Source of the DNA: Pomphorhynchus laevis
Lineage: Eukaryota; Acanthocephala; Palaeacanthocephala; Echinorhynchida; Pomphorhynchidae
NCBI GenBank assembly: GCA_012934845.2
Contig: WNNJ02002688.1
Coordinates: 174,128-238,127 of the forward strand
Direction: 5' to 3'
DNA: 64,000 nucleotides
Part shown: piece by piece, positions 1 to 11,656 of the stretch
Layout: the number at the start of each line of letters is the position of its first letter
How positions within the stretch are numbered: position 1 is the first letter of the stretch
Notes under the pieces: generated by a model
Databases searched by the model: none
What the model saw: the letters and a program-made list of their open reading frames with translations, nothing else
What the model was told of the DNA's origin: nothing
Program-made: the position numbers and the translations under genes

Positions 1-181
1 GCTTTTCATGCTGCCACTTGAAATGTTTTTAATTTTAACTTTATTGCATCTATGAGCTGAATTTCTTCTGGTTGTGGCAAGACATTATAATTACTGCTGC
101 TCGTCACAACTAGACGAATTTCAGCTCACAGATGCATTCAAGTTAAATTAAAAACATTCATTGCAAGTGGCAGCATGAAAA
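1..181. repeat. Inverted-repeat mini element (MITE-like)
   Basis: The left arm (about 2-65) and right arm (about 115-180) are reverse complements with small indels; both carry the CATGCTGCCACTTG terminus and the GAGCTGAA inner part. The roughly 50-bp middle is not paired. No coding capacity. This is the form of a non-autonomous inverted-repeat element. The mother transposon is not visible in the window and the left edge may be cut by the window start. Confidence 0.75.
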
Positions 182-338
182 ACAGTAATCCGGCTAGCAG
201 ATCACACACATAGGGTAGGTTTCTAATAGATCGTTAGAATACGATCCCCCACTGAAAGTAATGTACAACAATGTATATCTAAATCACTGTAGCAGCCAGC
301 CAAGTAGATGTAGGGTTGAATCAAGATACAGACGTCAT
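182..338. other. Unassigned spacer before LINE A1
   Basis: I see no gene. The last five bases, GTCAT, reappear at 4959-4963 on the other side of LINE A1 and are its probable target-site duplication. Confidence 0.5.
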
Positions 339-440
339 AATAATACAATAATTTATTTAAAGTGGCAAATGCGTGCAAAATGCACGCTTACATGACCACA
401 AACAAACAAAAAAATAACATCAAAGGTCACAGGTAATTAG

Positions 441-3336
441 TTAATTGTTGAAATAAAATTGGATTTGGCGTTTGAAGTACGGCATAGATGTTGATTGGCG
501 GATATGAATAGGCAGTTGATTCCACGATAGAGGAGCAGCCACAATGAAGGAGCGGAGTCCAAAGGAGGTAGAGTAGTTTGGGACATGTAAAAGAAGGGAA
601 TTACGGGAACGCAGAGCACAATACACAGTACGAGAATTGTCGAGAAAAGGAAGGTTGAGAAATGAAGGGGTATGAGAAGTTATAAGGCGAAAAGCAATGA
701 TAAGAAGACGAATTTGAACACGACAATAAATGGTAGGCTAATCAAGAGAAACAAGATAGTGGGATGTATGATCAAAACGACGAAGACGGAGGAGAACTCG
801 GACGGCAGCGTTGATGATGCGTTGTAAAGGAAGAAGAGTGGATTTAGGTGAGTTGGAAAATAGACTAAGACAGTAATCAAGTCTTGAGAAAAGAAGAGAA
901 GATATGAGAGTCATACAAGAAGGGAAATCGATCAATCTACGAACTTGACGGAGATTGCGGAGTATCAAGGTAGATGAGCGTACTTTATCACTAACGAAAG
1001 GTTTAAGTGAAAGTCGGTTGTCGAAATGAAAGCCTAGGAAAACGAGATTATCAACGATAGGAAGAATTGTAGAATTTAGTGATACGGAAGGAGGTTCTAC
1101 GCCGAAGCTTCGAGGTAGGATCCACATAATTTTAGATTTATCAGGATTCAGAGAAAGGCGAAGGGAAGAAAGATGATTGGAAATTGAGACAAGACAGCTG
1201 GAAACAGAAACACTAAGATCATGAATACGATAAGCAGGTGCATGAGCATAGATGAGAATGTCATCAGCATATTGCATAACATGGACGTTAAATTTATGAG
1301 AAATCGAAGACAAGTCACCGAGAAGAAGAGAGAAAAGCATAGGGCCTAATACGGAGCCTTGTGGAACACCGGTCGGGATGGATGAAGGATGGAGAGAGAA
1401 GAGTTAGAATAGACGCGAAATGTACGGTTTGACAGATATGAAGAAAACCATGATACAGTGGGTAAAGAGAAGCCATAATCATGACGAAGGCGATGTAGAA
1501 GAATCGAGTGATCGACAATGTCAAAAGCAGACGATAGATCAAGAGAAACTATGACACTACATAATTTATGATCGCGCGATATGAGTAAGTCGTTATAAAC
1601 TTTAAGACAGGCAATTTCAGTAGAGTGATTAGAGCGAAAAGCGGCTTGGAAGGGAGGAAACAAGTTAGAGGAAAAGAGATATGTATTAACTTGCTTGAGA
1701 ATGAGACGCTCATGGAGTTATGAGGGGGTTGGGAGAAGTGAGATTGGACGGTACGAAGATATTAGTGAGGAGTCGAGAGATTGCTTTTTGATGAGAGGAC
1801 GAACAGTGGCGCATTTCCAGATGGAAGGAAATGTACGGCTACGGATGGACGAGTTGAACAATGTGGTTAGGAAGGGTGAGATAGAGGAGCAGATATTTTT
1901 AAGCAAGTGAGTGGGAATAGGGTCAGAAGGGGAGGTTTTATTAGGTAATGACAGCAGAACCGAAGAAACTTCATCAGACGAAACGGGAAGAAGGTGGAAT
2001 AGTTCTGGGAGGGAAGTATTTAAAGAGAAGAGTGGGTACAAGGGGGCTACGGGTAGTAGGAAAAGTAAATTAGATAGCTTAGCTTGTAGATAAGAAGAAA
2101 ATGCATCAGGATTTATATTACAAGAAGTAGATGATCGTGAAAGAATTGAGTTTAAGATTTTCCAATAAGATTTAGAGTTTGAAGATGACTCGAGTTGATT
2201 TCGTTAAAAGATAGTACGTTTAGTACGTATAAGAATAAGATGTGAACGGCGTAGAGAAAAGTAGGAATCACGGAGATTTGGAGGGAGTGAGTTGGGAGAA
2301 CGTTTAAGAAAGCGAGTATACACAGGAAAAGAGTGACCGAGTCGACGCTTAGAAAGACTACAGTCAAAATCGAACCAGGTAGCACGGTGCAAGCGTTGAA
2401 TACAACGGGGTCGAATGGGCAGAAGGTGATTGAGCATCGACGTAAGTTCAGAATTAAACAGTATGCAGAGATCATTGAAAGATAGTTAAGTGGAAGCGAA
2501 AAGAGTAAAGAATTGAGTAAGGCAGAACAGAAAATCGGGATATCGAGATGTTTCCAAGGTCGACTTGGAGAAGCTAATGTTGGAGGAGGAGAAGGAGGAT
2601 GGGGACGAGTAAGAGTAAGAGTGACAAGGAAATGATCGGACAAACTGGAATCAGTAATTGACAAGGAAGTATAGTCATTGAAGCAGATAGGGACAGCAAT
2701 GATGTCGAGAGCACCGCCGAGAATATGAGTTGGGCTTGTTGAAAGTAATTTATAGTTAAAATCAGAAAAAAGATTAGTTAAAGTGATAGAGTCAGAGTCA
2801 GACGGGCGATCAAGACGAATGTTAAAGTCACCGAGAACAAAAGAAGGAGTATAAGACAATGTACAGTGAGACATTATATCTGCAAGGTCATTAAAGAAGT
2901 TATGTGATGGGGCAACTCAACCTGGACGGTATACAATCACAAGTTCAAGAGGGAAAGGAGTTGATAATCTGCATATGAGTAATTCGAACGAGGTGTAACG
3001 GATGTTAACGTTGATTTTACGTAAAGACATTGGGTGACGAGCAATGGCAACAATACCGCCATGGTTAGAAGCAGTAGATGTATGAGAGGCATTTGGACGA
3101 GCTGATTCAACTAGAGAACAACCAGAGCGACATAGACGACGAATAGCAAGATCGTCAGAGTCAGAGTGCCAGGATTCGGTAATGCAGAGAATATCGATAG
3201 ATAATTGATCGAAGATATCGAGAAGCATATCAGCTTTATGAAGAATGGAGCGAGTGTTGAATAGACTAAGACGAAAAGTATGCTTAGGAGCGAGATCGAC
3301 TAGCGAAGAAGACAAGGGGGAGAGATGGGACGCCAT
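441..3336 (-). pseudogene. LINE A1 ORF2: endonuclease-reverse transcriptase, broken
   Basis: Reads from an ATG at 3336. The N-terminal part is an exonuclease-endonuclease-phosphatase (APE-like) nuclease: TRSILHKADMLLDIFD, ITESWHSDSDD, then GDFNIRLDRP and SDHFLVTLTL in the next piece (2152-2874). The reverse transcriptase follows: SYRPISLLP (1718-2041), [16 protein letters not shown] and [14 protein letters not shown] (1346-1663), YADDILIYAHAP with the catalytic DD (738-1340) and the C-terminal thumb part to 441. The open pieces lie in different frames, with at least four disruptions between them. The start codon overlaps the end of ORF1 by 37 nt in another frame, as in copy 3. Cannot be active. 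Confidence 0.88.
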
Positions 3337-4678
3337 CGAATTTTTGGCCTTGTGTGTACAACGTGAAAATTTCCGTTGATTTGACGTATAGATAAGGATG
3401 ACTCGCCGTTTGTTTCACGTCGATGTTTCTCAATGCGAGCTAAATTGAGCTGGGCAATATCAGAAGGGGAGCGGTCAGGAAAGATACGGCAAGTAGATGA
3501 AGTGGTAAGAAGTTTAAAACGTTGGGAGAGTACAGAAGAGGCATGTGAACTATGTCGGAAAACGATTTTTAAGAGTGGAGGACTGAGATGATTAGATTTA
3601 GTGGATTTGTTTAAACGGATCAAAGATACAGGAGCGATATTATTGAAGAGGGATGGATTATTATAAGGAAGAATAGTGGCTAGGATAGACCTCAAAGCAG
3701 ATACATAATCATCGAGGCGACATTGAGGAGAAGCAGATTCGGAAACCTTTAAATTAGATATGATAATGCATCGATCGCGCGAAGGAAAACGATTACGTAG
3801 TGGTGGACGGAAAGACCTGGTAGCAGTAGAGGCAGAAGAGCAGATAAACGTGAGAATGACAGGGGTGCTAAGCGAAGATTTAAGATAGTTTGAAGCATGT
3901 GTGACAGGAGTGGAGTGTTGAATTGGCTGATCGGAGATGTTACTGGAGATGATTTTGACGGAAGGATGTAAATTATTGATAGGTGATACGGTTGGAGCAT
4001 GTGTGACAGAAGTGGATTGTTGAATAGGTTGAACGGAGATGTTACTGGAGATAATTTTGACAGAAGGATGTAAATTATTGAGAAGTGATACGGTAGAGGT
4101 AGAGTAAGGAGAACGTGACGAGAAGAAAGAAGTATGATATGTTTTTAGATGTGGGGATGAATAGGAAAAATGAGGTACGAGATGAAGGCCTTTACTGTTT
4201 GCATTGTTAGGAAGATGAAGATTAAGGGAAGTTTTATCCGTAGTTAAAGGAGGAGTGTGTGTGAGAGAAGTTTCAAGAACGGGTTTCATAGATGACGAAG
4301 GAGTTAGGAAGCAAACGGATGACGACGATAGATTGGAAGATATGTTGTCGTTTGTTGATGTTCCATGTATAACAGCGGTCTGAGTCGACTGAGAGATATC
4401 ATCAAGTTTATTTATTGAGCACAAATCTGTTTTGCTAGCGTTCAGAACGTCTCCACAGTTTGAGTGGTCATTCTTCATTAGCTTACCTACGAGGGCAGCA
4501 CACAGAAGCAGCAGAGGAAATTCCGATTTAAAACGTTGTTTTCGTCAGTGAAAGGAATGGCAACGTGAGTCAAAACATTGCAGTTCTTGTTGTCCCATCC
4601 AATTTGCTTTTCGATGTAAACTTCCTTGACGGACTTGAGTTGCTGGCCGACAATTTTAGTTAGCTTTCTCTTTGCCAT
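3300..4678 (-). pseudogene. LINE A1 ORF1: zinc-finger and RRM-like RNA-binding protein
   Basis: Starts MAKRKLTKIVGQQ at 4678. The N-terminal part has a PHD-like cysteine cluster (C-x4-C..W/L-T-H..F-L-C-x-F-C). A serine/threonine-rich linker follows with a 34-residue internal duplication (NNLHPSVKIISSNIS twice), then an RRM-like C-terminal half with CIIISNLK, LLKIVFRHSSHAS and FPDRSPSDIAQLNLARIEK. A one-base deletion near 4500, compared with the copy at 22282, separates the first 63 residues from the remaining 392. In CR1/L2 LINEs such a protein binds the element RNA. Confidence 0.8.
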
Positions 4679-4991
4679 AATAAAATGTTAATTAGTTAGT
4701 TATAATCAAGAATGTTTAAACTCCGTTAGTCTGCAAGTCGTTAGTTGTAAGTAGCGAGCGGATGTCGTCGATGGTTGTCGATAATTGTCAAGCGGATGGT
4801 TGTCCTTAGTTGTCGTCGAAGGTTGTCGTTGGTTGTCGTCGAAGGTTGTAGTTTGATTGTTTTACAATCTTGGTGGACAAGATTTTCTGGAATCTGGAAC
4901 TGAAATCTGGAACTGAAATCTGGAATGTATGTTTATTAGAAAGCAATATTTTTTAATTGTCATGAGTATTAATCTGATCAGCACCAGTGTA

Positions 4992-5026
4992 GAATTTCAG
5001 CTCGCAGATGCATTCAAGTTAAATTT
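4992..5026. repeat. Partial copy of the 1-181 mini element
   Basis: The segment GAATTTCAGCTCGCAGATGC and the bases after it match the right arm of the inverted-repeat element at 1-181. It sits just outside the 5' end of LINE A1, so A1 may have landed in or next to such an element. Confidence 0.6.
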
Positions 5027-5109
5027 AATTGATCGTTGATTTATAATTTGGATTTGTAAGTATTTATAACAAAGACAATTTATAACCAGTTTTTATAAAG
5101 TTAACTTTC

Positions 5110-5990
5110 TCTTATGCTGTGTATTTGAACAATGCGCTGGTGAGATTGATGATTGAATATGTTTATCCGGCGGTCTTTCCTTGTAGCGTAAAGAAATTGA
5201 CGATTTACAGAGCATGTCTCGTCGCTTTATAAAATTACGTCCGCATGTGTGACATCTTTTATTTATATCATTCTCGCTTAAGCAGTTTAGGTATAGTATC
5301 TATACGCGTGTGGTTGATAACTCTTGACTATTCTTACTGTTCATCAAGTTGAGGCGTATACTGCGGATTGTATAGCGTTTAATAAGATAATGAGAAGTAT
5401 AATGTGTTCCAAAAAATGGTAGTTTTTGAAATTGACGATTCGTAAAACATATCCCGTTGCTTTACGAAATTGTGCTCACATGTGCGACATCTTTTCTATC
5501 ATTCTGGCTTAAGCAGTTTAGGTTTAGTATACATACGCTTGATGTTGATGATGTATGATCTCCTGACTATGTATCGCATTGTTAGTCAAGTTAAGCCTAT
5601 CCTTCTGATTTTATAGTGTTTAATAAGATAATAGAAGTAGAGGACATAATAAAAAATTGGTAGTTTTGAGTCACGGAAGGTGTCCATCACATTTCTGACT
5701 TTCACATCGAGCGATTAACGCGTGGAATAGTTTTCCTGACAACATCGTGGACATATCCGATGCTAAATCATTCAAAGTACAGCGGATGCGTTCGATGAGT
5801 TGCGAACGTACTCCTTTGCTGGTAAACTACCCATGGTGTTAATCGTATCTGCGACGACGATTACTAATGTGCATTTTTATCTTATATTTGTGTTTGTTTT
5901 TCTATTTTGATTATTTTCTGTTCTAGTTATATGTGAGTGGTCAAAATAGCCATATGGCTATAGATTTGAAGTATAAATAACAGCATTATT
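5110..5990 (+). mobile_element. Decayed LINE 3' fragment with an internal duplication
   Basis: Reading frames give reverse-transcriptase C-terminal features in pieces: IEYVYPAVFPCSVK near 5155 and RAINAWNSFPDNIVDISDAK near 5710, which resembles the WNSLPEEVV motif that ends other LINE ORF2 proteins here. A segment beginning AAATTGACGATT at about 5187 is repeated, diverged, from about 5431. The 3' part ends near a GGTCAAAATAGCCATATGGC sequence at about 5940. Many stops; an old fragment. Confidence 0.55.
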
Positions 5991-6607
5991 TTGCAAGTCC
6001 AAGCGCTTTGTAAATCCACAGCGGTTTGTTCTTATTACTTAGATCCATTCCCTACCCCGTAAAATAGGATACATATGTCCTATTATGTAAGATATAACAT
6101 ATACTGAAAGATAAGTGTCATATCCTGCGGGGCACCATTTAATATATTAAATTCGGTAACCTTAACTGTTTTAATGCTTGCACGAAAACCTCATAACTTT
6201 GAATTTATTAGTTAATGATTTCTTTTGTACATGTACTTTGTCTGGTTAATATAACATTCTTCCAGCTCAATATGTCGGCAAAAACGTAAGGCAGGAAGTT
6301 CGTATTTGAACTTGTCCGAATGCGAAATCTCTTATTATCTTAAATGGATATAATCGTTTGCCTACAATTTCACCATTTCTTTATCACTTTGTCATATAGT
6401 CCTGTTCATCTTAATCGTTGAAGTTTTTATCATACCGTATTCTTACTCTGTCTTTGAACAAGATAATCAGTCCCGGTTTTAGATTGATTGTAATATAATA
6501 AACTGACTAAATTTGATGACTTGAGATAAAAAGTGAGCATTTAAAAGTTTGGTTTCAATTAACATGTTATTTAAACTTCAATTTTGTTAATAAGTTATGG
6601 TGATCTT
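5991..6607. other. Unassigned AT-rich spacer
   Basis: No open frame with recognisable similarity, no RNA gene and no clear repeat beyond AT-rich tracts. Confidence 0.5.
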
Positions 6608-7165
6608 AATAAATTTCAATATTTAGTAAACTTCTAATTTAAGATTGTTTTGGCTGAGCTGCACTAGACGATTAACAGTAAAATTCACGGCCTAGAACAT
6701 TTTACGAGGGATGTTGGTTAAATTATTATAATTTAAGGTCGTTTTAAATGAGCTGCACAAGGCGATTACCAGTAAAATTCACGTCCTTGAGCATTTTACG
6801 ACGGCTTTTATTAAACTATTTCTAATTTAATATCGCTTTGGCTTTACGACCTTGAACATTTTACGACGGCTTTTAGTAAACTCTTTCTAATTAAAGATCA
6901 CTTTAGCTGATCTGCACGAGACGATTTCCAGTAAAATTTACGGCCTTAACATTTCATGACTACTTTTAGTAAACTTCTAATTTAAGATCGCTTTAGCTGA
7001 GCTGCCTATGCCCAGTAAAATTCACGGCCTTAACATTTTACGACGGCGTTTAGTAAACTGTTTCTAATTTAAGATCGCATTGGCTGATCTGCATGAGTAG
7101 TTAAATTAGCAGTAAAATGCACGGACTTGAACATTTCAGAGGGCTTCATTAAATAAAGTCTAATT
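6608..7165. repeat. Tandem repeat, period about 110 bp
   Basis: About five diverged copies of a unit containing CAGTAAAATTCACGGCCTT, ACATTTTACGACGGCTTTTA and CTAATTTAAGATCGCTTTAG. Copies are recognisable at about 6608, 6720, 6830, 6900, 7000 and 7080, with small deletions in some. A short satellite array; no coding potential. Confidence 0.85.
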
Positions 7166-7416
7166 GTCTTTATTTAACGATTGATGTCGATATGGTGAAC
7201 ATTTACAAAATTAAATTTAGAAATTTAAAGTCCATTAATCCTGTAACTACTTTAATAAAGTTTAAAATAAAGTAATTTCAGTAATTTTTATTAATTAGAG
7301 TAAAAATAATGCACTGGAATTAGGTTATCATGTAGTATAAATAGTGCTATTTTTCGAACTCATGTAAAATCTGGTAAAATTAGTTTCATTTAAAAAAACT
7401 ATGATCAGGCAAAATA
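7166..7416. other. Unassigned AT-rich spacer
   Basis: Nothing recognisable; AT-rich, no open frame of note. Confidence 0.4.
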
Positions 7417-7454
7417 GCCTTATGGCTAAGCCTTGTAAGGCTTAGCCATAAGCC
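7417..7454. repeat. Short perfect hairpin
   Basis: CTTATGGCTAAGCCTT and its exact reverse complement are separated by GT. A related GCCATATGGC palindrome occurs at about 5948, so this may mark the end of a repeat family. Confidence 0.7.
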
Positions 7455-7469
7455 TTACGAACACAACGG

Positions 7470-7890
7470 TATATATTGCTTGCCATGAGTTGTTTAGCAC
7501 AGCGGAGCGGTCCTTAATGGATATATGTATATATAAACATCTTGCTCCGTCTTATTCAACATCAATGCCGCAAAATCACTTCAATTACCATGAACAGCGA
7601 AAAATCAGAAAATATGCCGAGCGAATATCGAGATTTGAGAGGGCAAGTTTCTTCCCGTTGGTTTTGGGGCTAATGGTGGTGCCGGTGATACAACTATCAA
7701 GATTATGAGAAGAATGTGCTACCTTAAATCGGAGAAATCTGCACGTCCATACAACGAATGTATTCTGGACTTGAGAATTAAAATTGGATTTGTACTTGCA
7801 AGGGCAGCATACTTACACATTTGGATTATCCCATCTTCTCGAGCACACGTGAAAATCCCATATCAAAGGTTTGGAGGGTCTGGGACAGAT
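7470..7890 (+). mobile_element. Retroelement polyprotein C-terminal fragment (restriction-like endonuclease tail)
   Basis: Frames here read AERSLMDICIYKHLAPSYS, YHEQRKIRKYAERISRFE and, after a frame change, GANGGAGDTTIKIMRR. They line up with the minus-strand fragment at 25645-26690 (ITERSISDVCSFNHLAPSN, YHERRNQAKYEERLCRY). Both resemble the tail found after the reverse transcriptase in a widespread invertebrate retroelement family, where a CCHC knuckle and a nuclease-like D..D region end the protein. The family name is uncertain. Broken fragment. Confidence 0.55.
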
Positions 7891-8010
7891 CGTGAGTAGC
7901 TGGGTGCAAAGTGGGAAAGATGTTTCTTTATTCACTTTATATTGTTGCCCGCTATGGGACCTTTTATTAGATTTAAAATGTTTTTACTTTTTTTAAAGAG
8001 AAAGCATTTT

Positions 8011-8895
8011 ATTATTATTCCAATACATACCAAAGCAAAAAGGCTATTCAGGCAGAGTCCAAAAAATATAAAACAAAAGCAAATGGTCAGTCAACGTAGC
8101 TAATTAGGGTATTCTAGTGGTAGTGTTGAATGGCGGCATTGTTCATGTATCCATTTGTAGCATCGTGATTTAAACGTTCTCAAACTGGGGGCTGCAACGA
8201 CTTCCTCAGGCAACGAATTCCACATGTTAATTCCTCTCCTTGAGAGTCTATACACTTTTGGTAATCTGCCAAATCTAAATTTATACAAGACTCTGCTATG
8301 TCCCCGCAACTGATCTACCCGCCTAGTGATTACATCGGTGGGATAACCTACCACATCATTCGACATATGCCATAGACATCGCATTTCCAAGGATATGAAC
8401 CTCTCACGTACCGACAACATCCCAATACGACTTAGACGTACATAATAGTCAATACCACTTAAGCCAATACAGAGCCTCGATCCGCGCCTAAGAATATACT
8501 CCAGGTCTAATAGTTCTTGCTTAGTGACAGGGAAACAAGCCTGAATGCAGTACTCCAAGTGTGGCTTGACGATGGAGATGAATAACCTCTTGAACATATG
8601 ACAGCTTAACCTGAGGAATGCATTTTTAATACAATATAATGCCCTAGTAGCTTTACCTAGAAAAAAGTCGGTGTTCAACTTTGTTTTCAAGGATCTATGG
8701 ACAATAATCCGAAATCCTTATGATGAGACACTTCCTTTAAGACCATATCTCCAATAAAGTACCTTAGAGTTTCAATAGGGCGACCTAATTGCATGAGAAC
8801 ACATTTGTCAACATTCAACCGTAGTCCGGTAGAATCACACCAATTTGACAGAGAGTTTGGATCATTTTGTAGCGATACTTGGTCAGCAGGTAAAG
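8011..8895 (-). mobile_element. LINE family B copy 1, 5'-truncated
   Basis: Minus-strand 3' part of a CR1-like LINE. The 3' UTR, with AAAAGGCTATTCAGGCAGAG (also at 44155), is followed by a 196-residue open frame (8100-8690) and a frame-shifted piece to 8895. The part from about 8690 to 8895 repeats 9270-9470 at high identity, so this is a second copy lying end to end with B2. The 5' side stops at about 8895 inside the reverse transcriptase. Confidence 0.85.
8100..8895 (-). pseudogene. LINE B1 ORF2 C-terminal part
   Basis: The 196 residues cover the reverse-transcriptase thumb and C-terminal tail: KATRALYCIKNAFLR, IVKPHLEYCIQA, RGINMWNSLPEEVVAAPS. The stop is at 8100. Upstream sequence to 8895 continues the palm/thumb boundary (NVDKCVLMQLGRP-like) in other frames. 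The palm with FADD is absent. It supplies the C-terminus missing from B2. Confidence 0.8.
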
Positions 8896-9254
8896 TATTC
8901 TTGCTAGATTGTTTTTAGTAGATATGACAGCAATGTGACACATGTTCAAAACCCTTCTGAATACATTACGTGAAATTTGTGTTAATTTGCATTGTACAAT
9001 TTTATAAGCTGGCAGAACATCCATTTTAGCTACAGTTATGTATCAATAATTATATTTAAAAATAATGTTGTAACATTTAGGTATTGGACATTTTAATTAT
9101 TACATTCATTTAATTACACTGTATTATTCAGATTCAATTGACTTTAATAGATCAAATTAGTCAAGTGTTAAAATGCTCAATTTTCAAAAGATACCTCAAT
9201 TGACGAAATTGTTTTGCCGCAATATAACCGATGCTGAACGCAGTCGAATAAAAT
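8896..9254. other. Unassigned spacer between two family B LINE copies
   Basis: AT-rich, no recognisable gene. It separates the truncated 5' edge of B1 from the broken 3' edge of B2. Confidence 0.5.
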
Positions 9255-11656
9255 CGATAACTTTGTTTTCAAGGATCTATGGACAATAATTCCTAAATCC
9301 TTATGATGAGACACTTCCTTTAAGACCATATCTCCAATAAAGTACCTTAGAGTTTCAATAGGGCGACCTAGTTGCATGAGGACACATTTATCAACATTCA
9401 ACCGTAGTCCGGTAGAATCGCACCACTTGATCAGGGAGTTTAGATCATTTTGTAACGATACTCGATCAGCAGGATTTCTAATGATCGACCAAATCTTTAG
9501 ATCGTCTGCAAACGCTAGATGAGAGCATGATAAGCGGAGTAGCAGATCATTAATGAAGATTATAAAGAGCAGTGGGCCAAGGACTGATCCCTGCGGTACG
9601 CCAGAATTAATATTTACCGAATAAGAAAACACACCCCCCACACAAACTCGGAAAGACCTATTCGATAGAAATTCCCTGACCCACTCACAAATATATGAAT
9701 GAAGTCCATAGTGATACAGTAAAGACACTATGCCGTCGTGTGGTACCCTATCAAAAGCTTTCGAAAAATCAAGGAATACTGTATAAACCTGAAACCCAGC
9801 CCCCAGAGCATCATCCCATTTTTCACACGCAGTTAGTAGGTTAGTAAGGCATGAACTTCCGATCCTGAAACCATGTTGAGATTCAACCAATATGTGATTA
9901 CGATCCAAATGATCCCTGATTCTACTAGCAATGATTCTTTCTAAAAGTTTGCAGAATACGCTAGTCAAGCTAATGGGCCGAAAGTCCGCGCAAAAGCAAG
10001 CAGGATGCTTTTTGGGAATAGGCACCACAATTGCACACTTCCAACTGTCAGGAATCCAAGATGTGTCTAAGCTGTATCTGAAGAACATAGTTAAATCATT
10101 GCTCAGTTCGTTCGCTAGGGATTTGACGAGGAAGGGGGCAATATTGTCTGGTCCCGGAGATGTAAACGAATCGAGCTTCATAACCTCGTTCAACACCTCA
10201 TCCACTCAGAGTGGACGAACACAACACCGATGAGCAACCGGAACATACTTCCAACTAAAGTCATGCAATTTGTTAGAGGTCAAAGCCTGTACCAAGAAGC
10301 CATCAGCTAAATGTTGAGCAATTATAGACGGATCGGTCAAAGTTTCAGTTGGCGTTTGGATTAAGCTAATTGTGGCGACAAGTGTTCTGTTGTTTCTCAC
10401 ATAAAACCAAACCTCCTAGGATTCAAAGATGCATCCCTGACGATACTATCTTCGTACGAATAGCATTTCTGAAATTTTAGCCGATTGCATAAGTTCCGAG
10501 AGTGGATGTAGGCACATTTGGAAGCAGGAGAACGCCTACATTCGCGCCACAATTTGTTGCGGGATCTGATAGCATCGAGAAGCTCTCTGTCGAACCAAGG
10601 TGGATGTCCATGCTTTAACTTGCAGGCACGTAGCGGAGCAAAGATATCAGAAATTCGCATCAATTCATCATGGAGCAGATCAAAGACTACAGTAACCTCC
10701 AAACCGAAGTGGATACGAAGACTATCACAGATACCTTTTGGGAAGTTTGCAGCTAGTTGACTAGCATCAACACCTACCCAACAACGTTTTTTAAAATTAG
10801 AGTTTTGTGAGGCTATGTTGAACAGCAACAGTCGCATAGAGAGTACACAGTGATCGCTATTGCCAATTGGTGCGTCATAACGAACACCTGAAACGTCACC
10901 CAAACACTTAGTAAAGACCAAATCGAGTATAGAAGGCGTACCTGTCGCACAAGTAGGTTCTTTAATATGTTGAACTAGTAGCATCTCGAGTAACAGAAAG
11001 TCACTCAGTACTTTCCCAATTCCGTGAATTGGTCGTGAATGACTATTTTTCCAGTCTATTTGGGGGATATTGAAGTCACCCAGGAGCGAAATCAGAGGAT
11101 ACGAAGATAAACTCAGCAAATGTGATTTAAGAGAGTCAAATCTTAATTCATAGGACGGAGAACGGTAAAGGACGCAGAATCGGGATCGTTGACCATTTCC
11201 CAGTGTAAAAGCAAGACCTTCAAAGGAATAACCTATATCGTCGCGAAAAGCCGAGATATTCGATACCAGGAGACTATTTCGCACATAGGCGGCTACCCCA
11301 CCTCCACGTTTACCACATGAGCGATCCGAACGTATTAGAAAATAGTTAGGGATGGCAACACAGTCATCCGAAATGTCAGAATGTAGCCATGTTTCGGTTA
11401 TACAAAATACATCACAATGTTTTGAAGCAACTATGAATTTAATTTCCGAGAACTGAGCCAGGAGACTACGAACATTTGAAAAACCGACAAAAATGTTCGT
11501 ATAATGGGAAAATTTGACACGCTCGGTGACACTATCGATGTCTACTAGTTTTCCTACACACGAACCATCACTACTAAAGAGGTCTGACTCTACAGAAGTA
11601 AGGGATGCCACCGGACAGTCGGACGCCACTTGACCACCCGAAAATTCCGGACACAT
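9255..11656 (-). pseudogene. LINE B2 ORF2: endonuclease-reverse transcriptase, few breaks
   Basis: From the ATG at 11656: an APE-type endonuclease of about 230 residues (NVRSLLAQFSE, CITETWLHSDISDD, GKRGGGVAAYV, LLGDFNIPQIDW, GNSDHCVLSMRL). Then a linker and a reverse transcriptase (SPGPDNIAPFLVKSL, DFRPISLTSVFCKLLERII, VFLDFSKAFDRVPHD, GVPQGSVLGPLLF, LAFADDLKIWSI with the catalytic DD). Only two disruptions are seen before the 3' loss: a frameshift near 10400 (after LNPRRFGF) and a TGA at 10206-10208. The copy is relatively young. CR1 group. Confidence 0.88.

Larger units (their letters stand above)
339..4958 (-). mobile_element. LINE family A copy 1 (L2/CR1-like), near full length
   Basis: Minus-strand non-LTR retrotransposon with a 5' UTR, ORF1, ORF2 (endonuclease plus reverse transcriptase) and a 3' end with a GCGTGC..GCACGC stem-loop and a TAATAATA-type tail. 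A GTCAT pair (334-338, 4959-4963) is a short probable target duplication. Layout and sequence match the copy at 18533-22698 along almost the whole length, including remains of a 13-bp repeat in the 5' UTR at about 4895-4925. ORF2 is split by several frameshifts or stops and ORF1 by one, so the copy is dead. It belongs to the CR1/L2 group by the APE-type endonuclease and the HSTE..DLSSAFD..YADD reverse transcriptase motifs. Confidence 0.9.
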
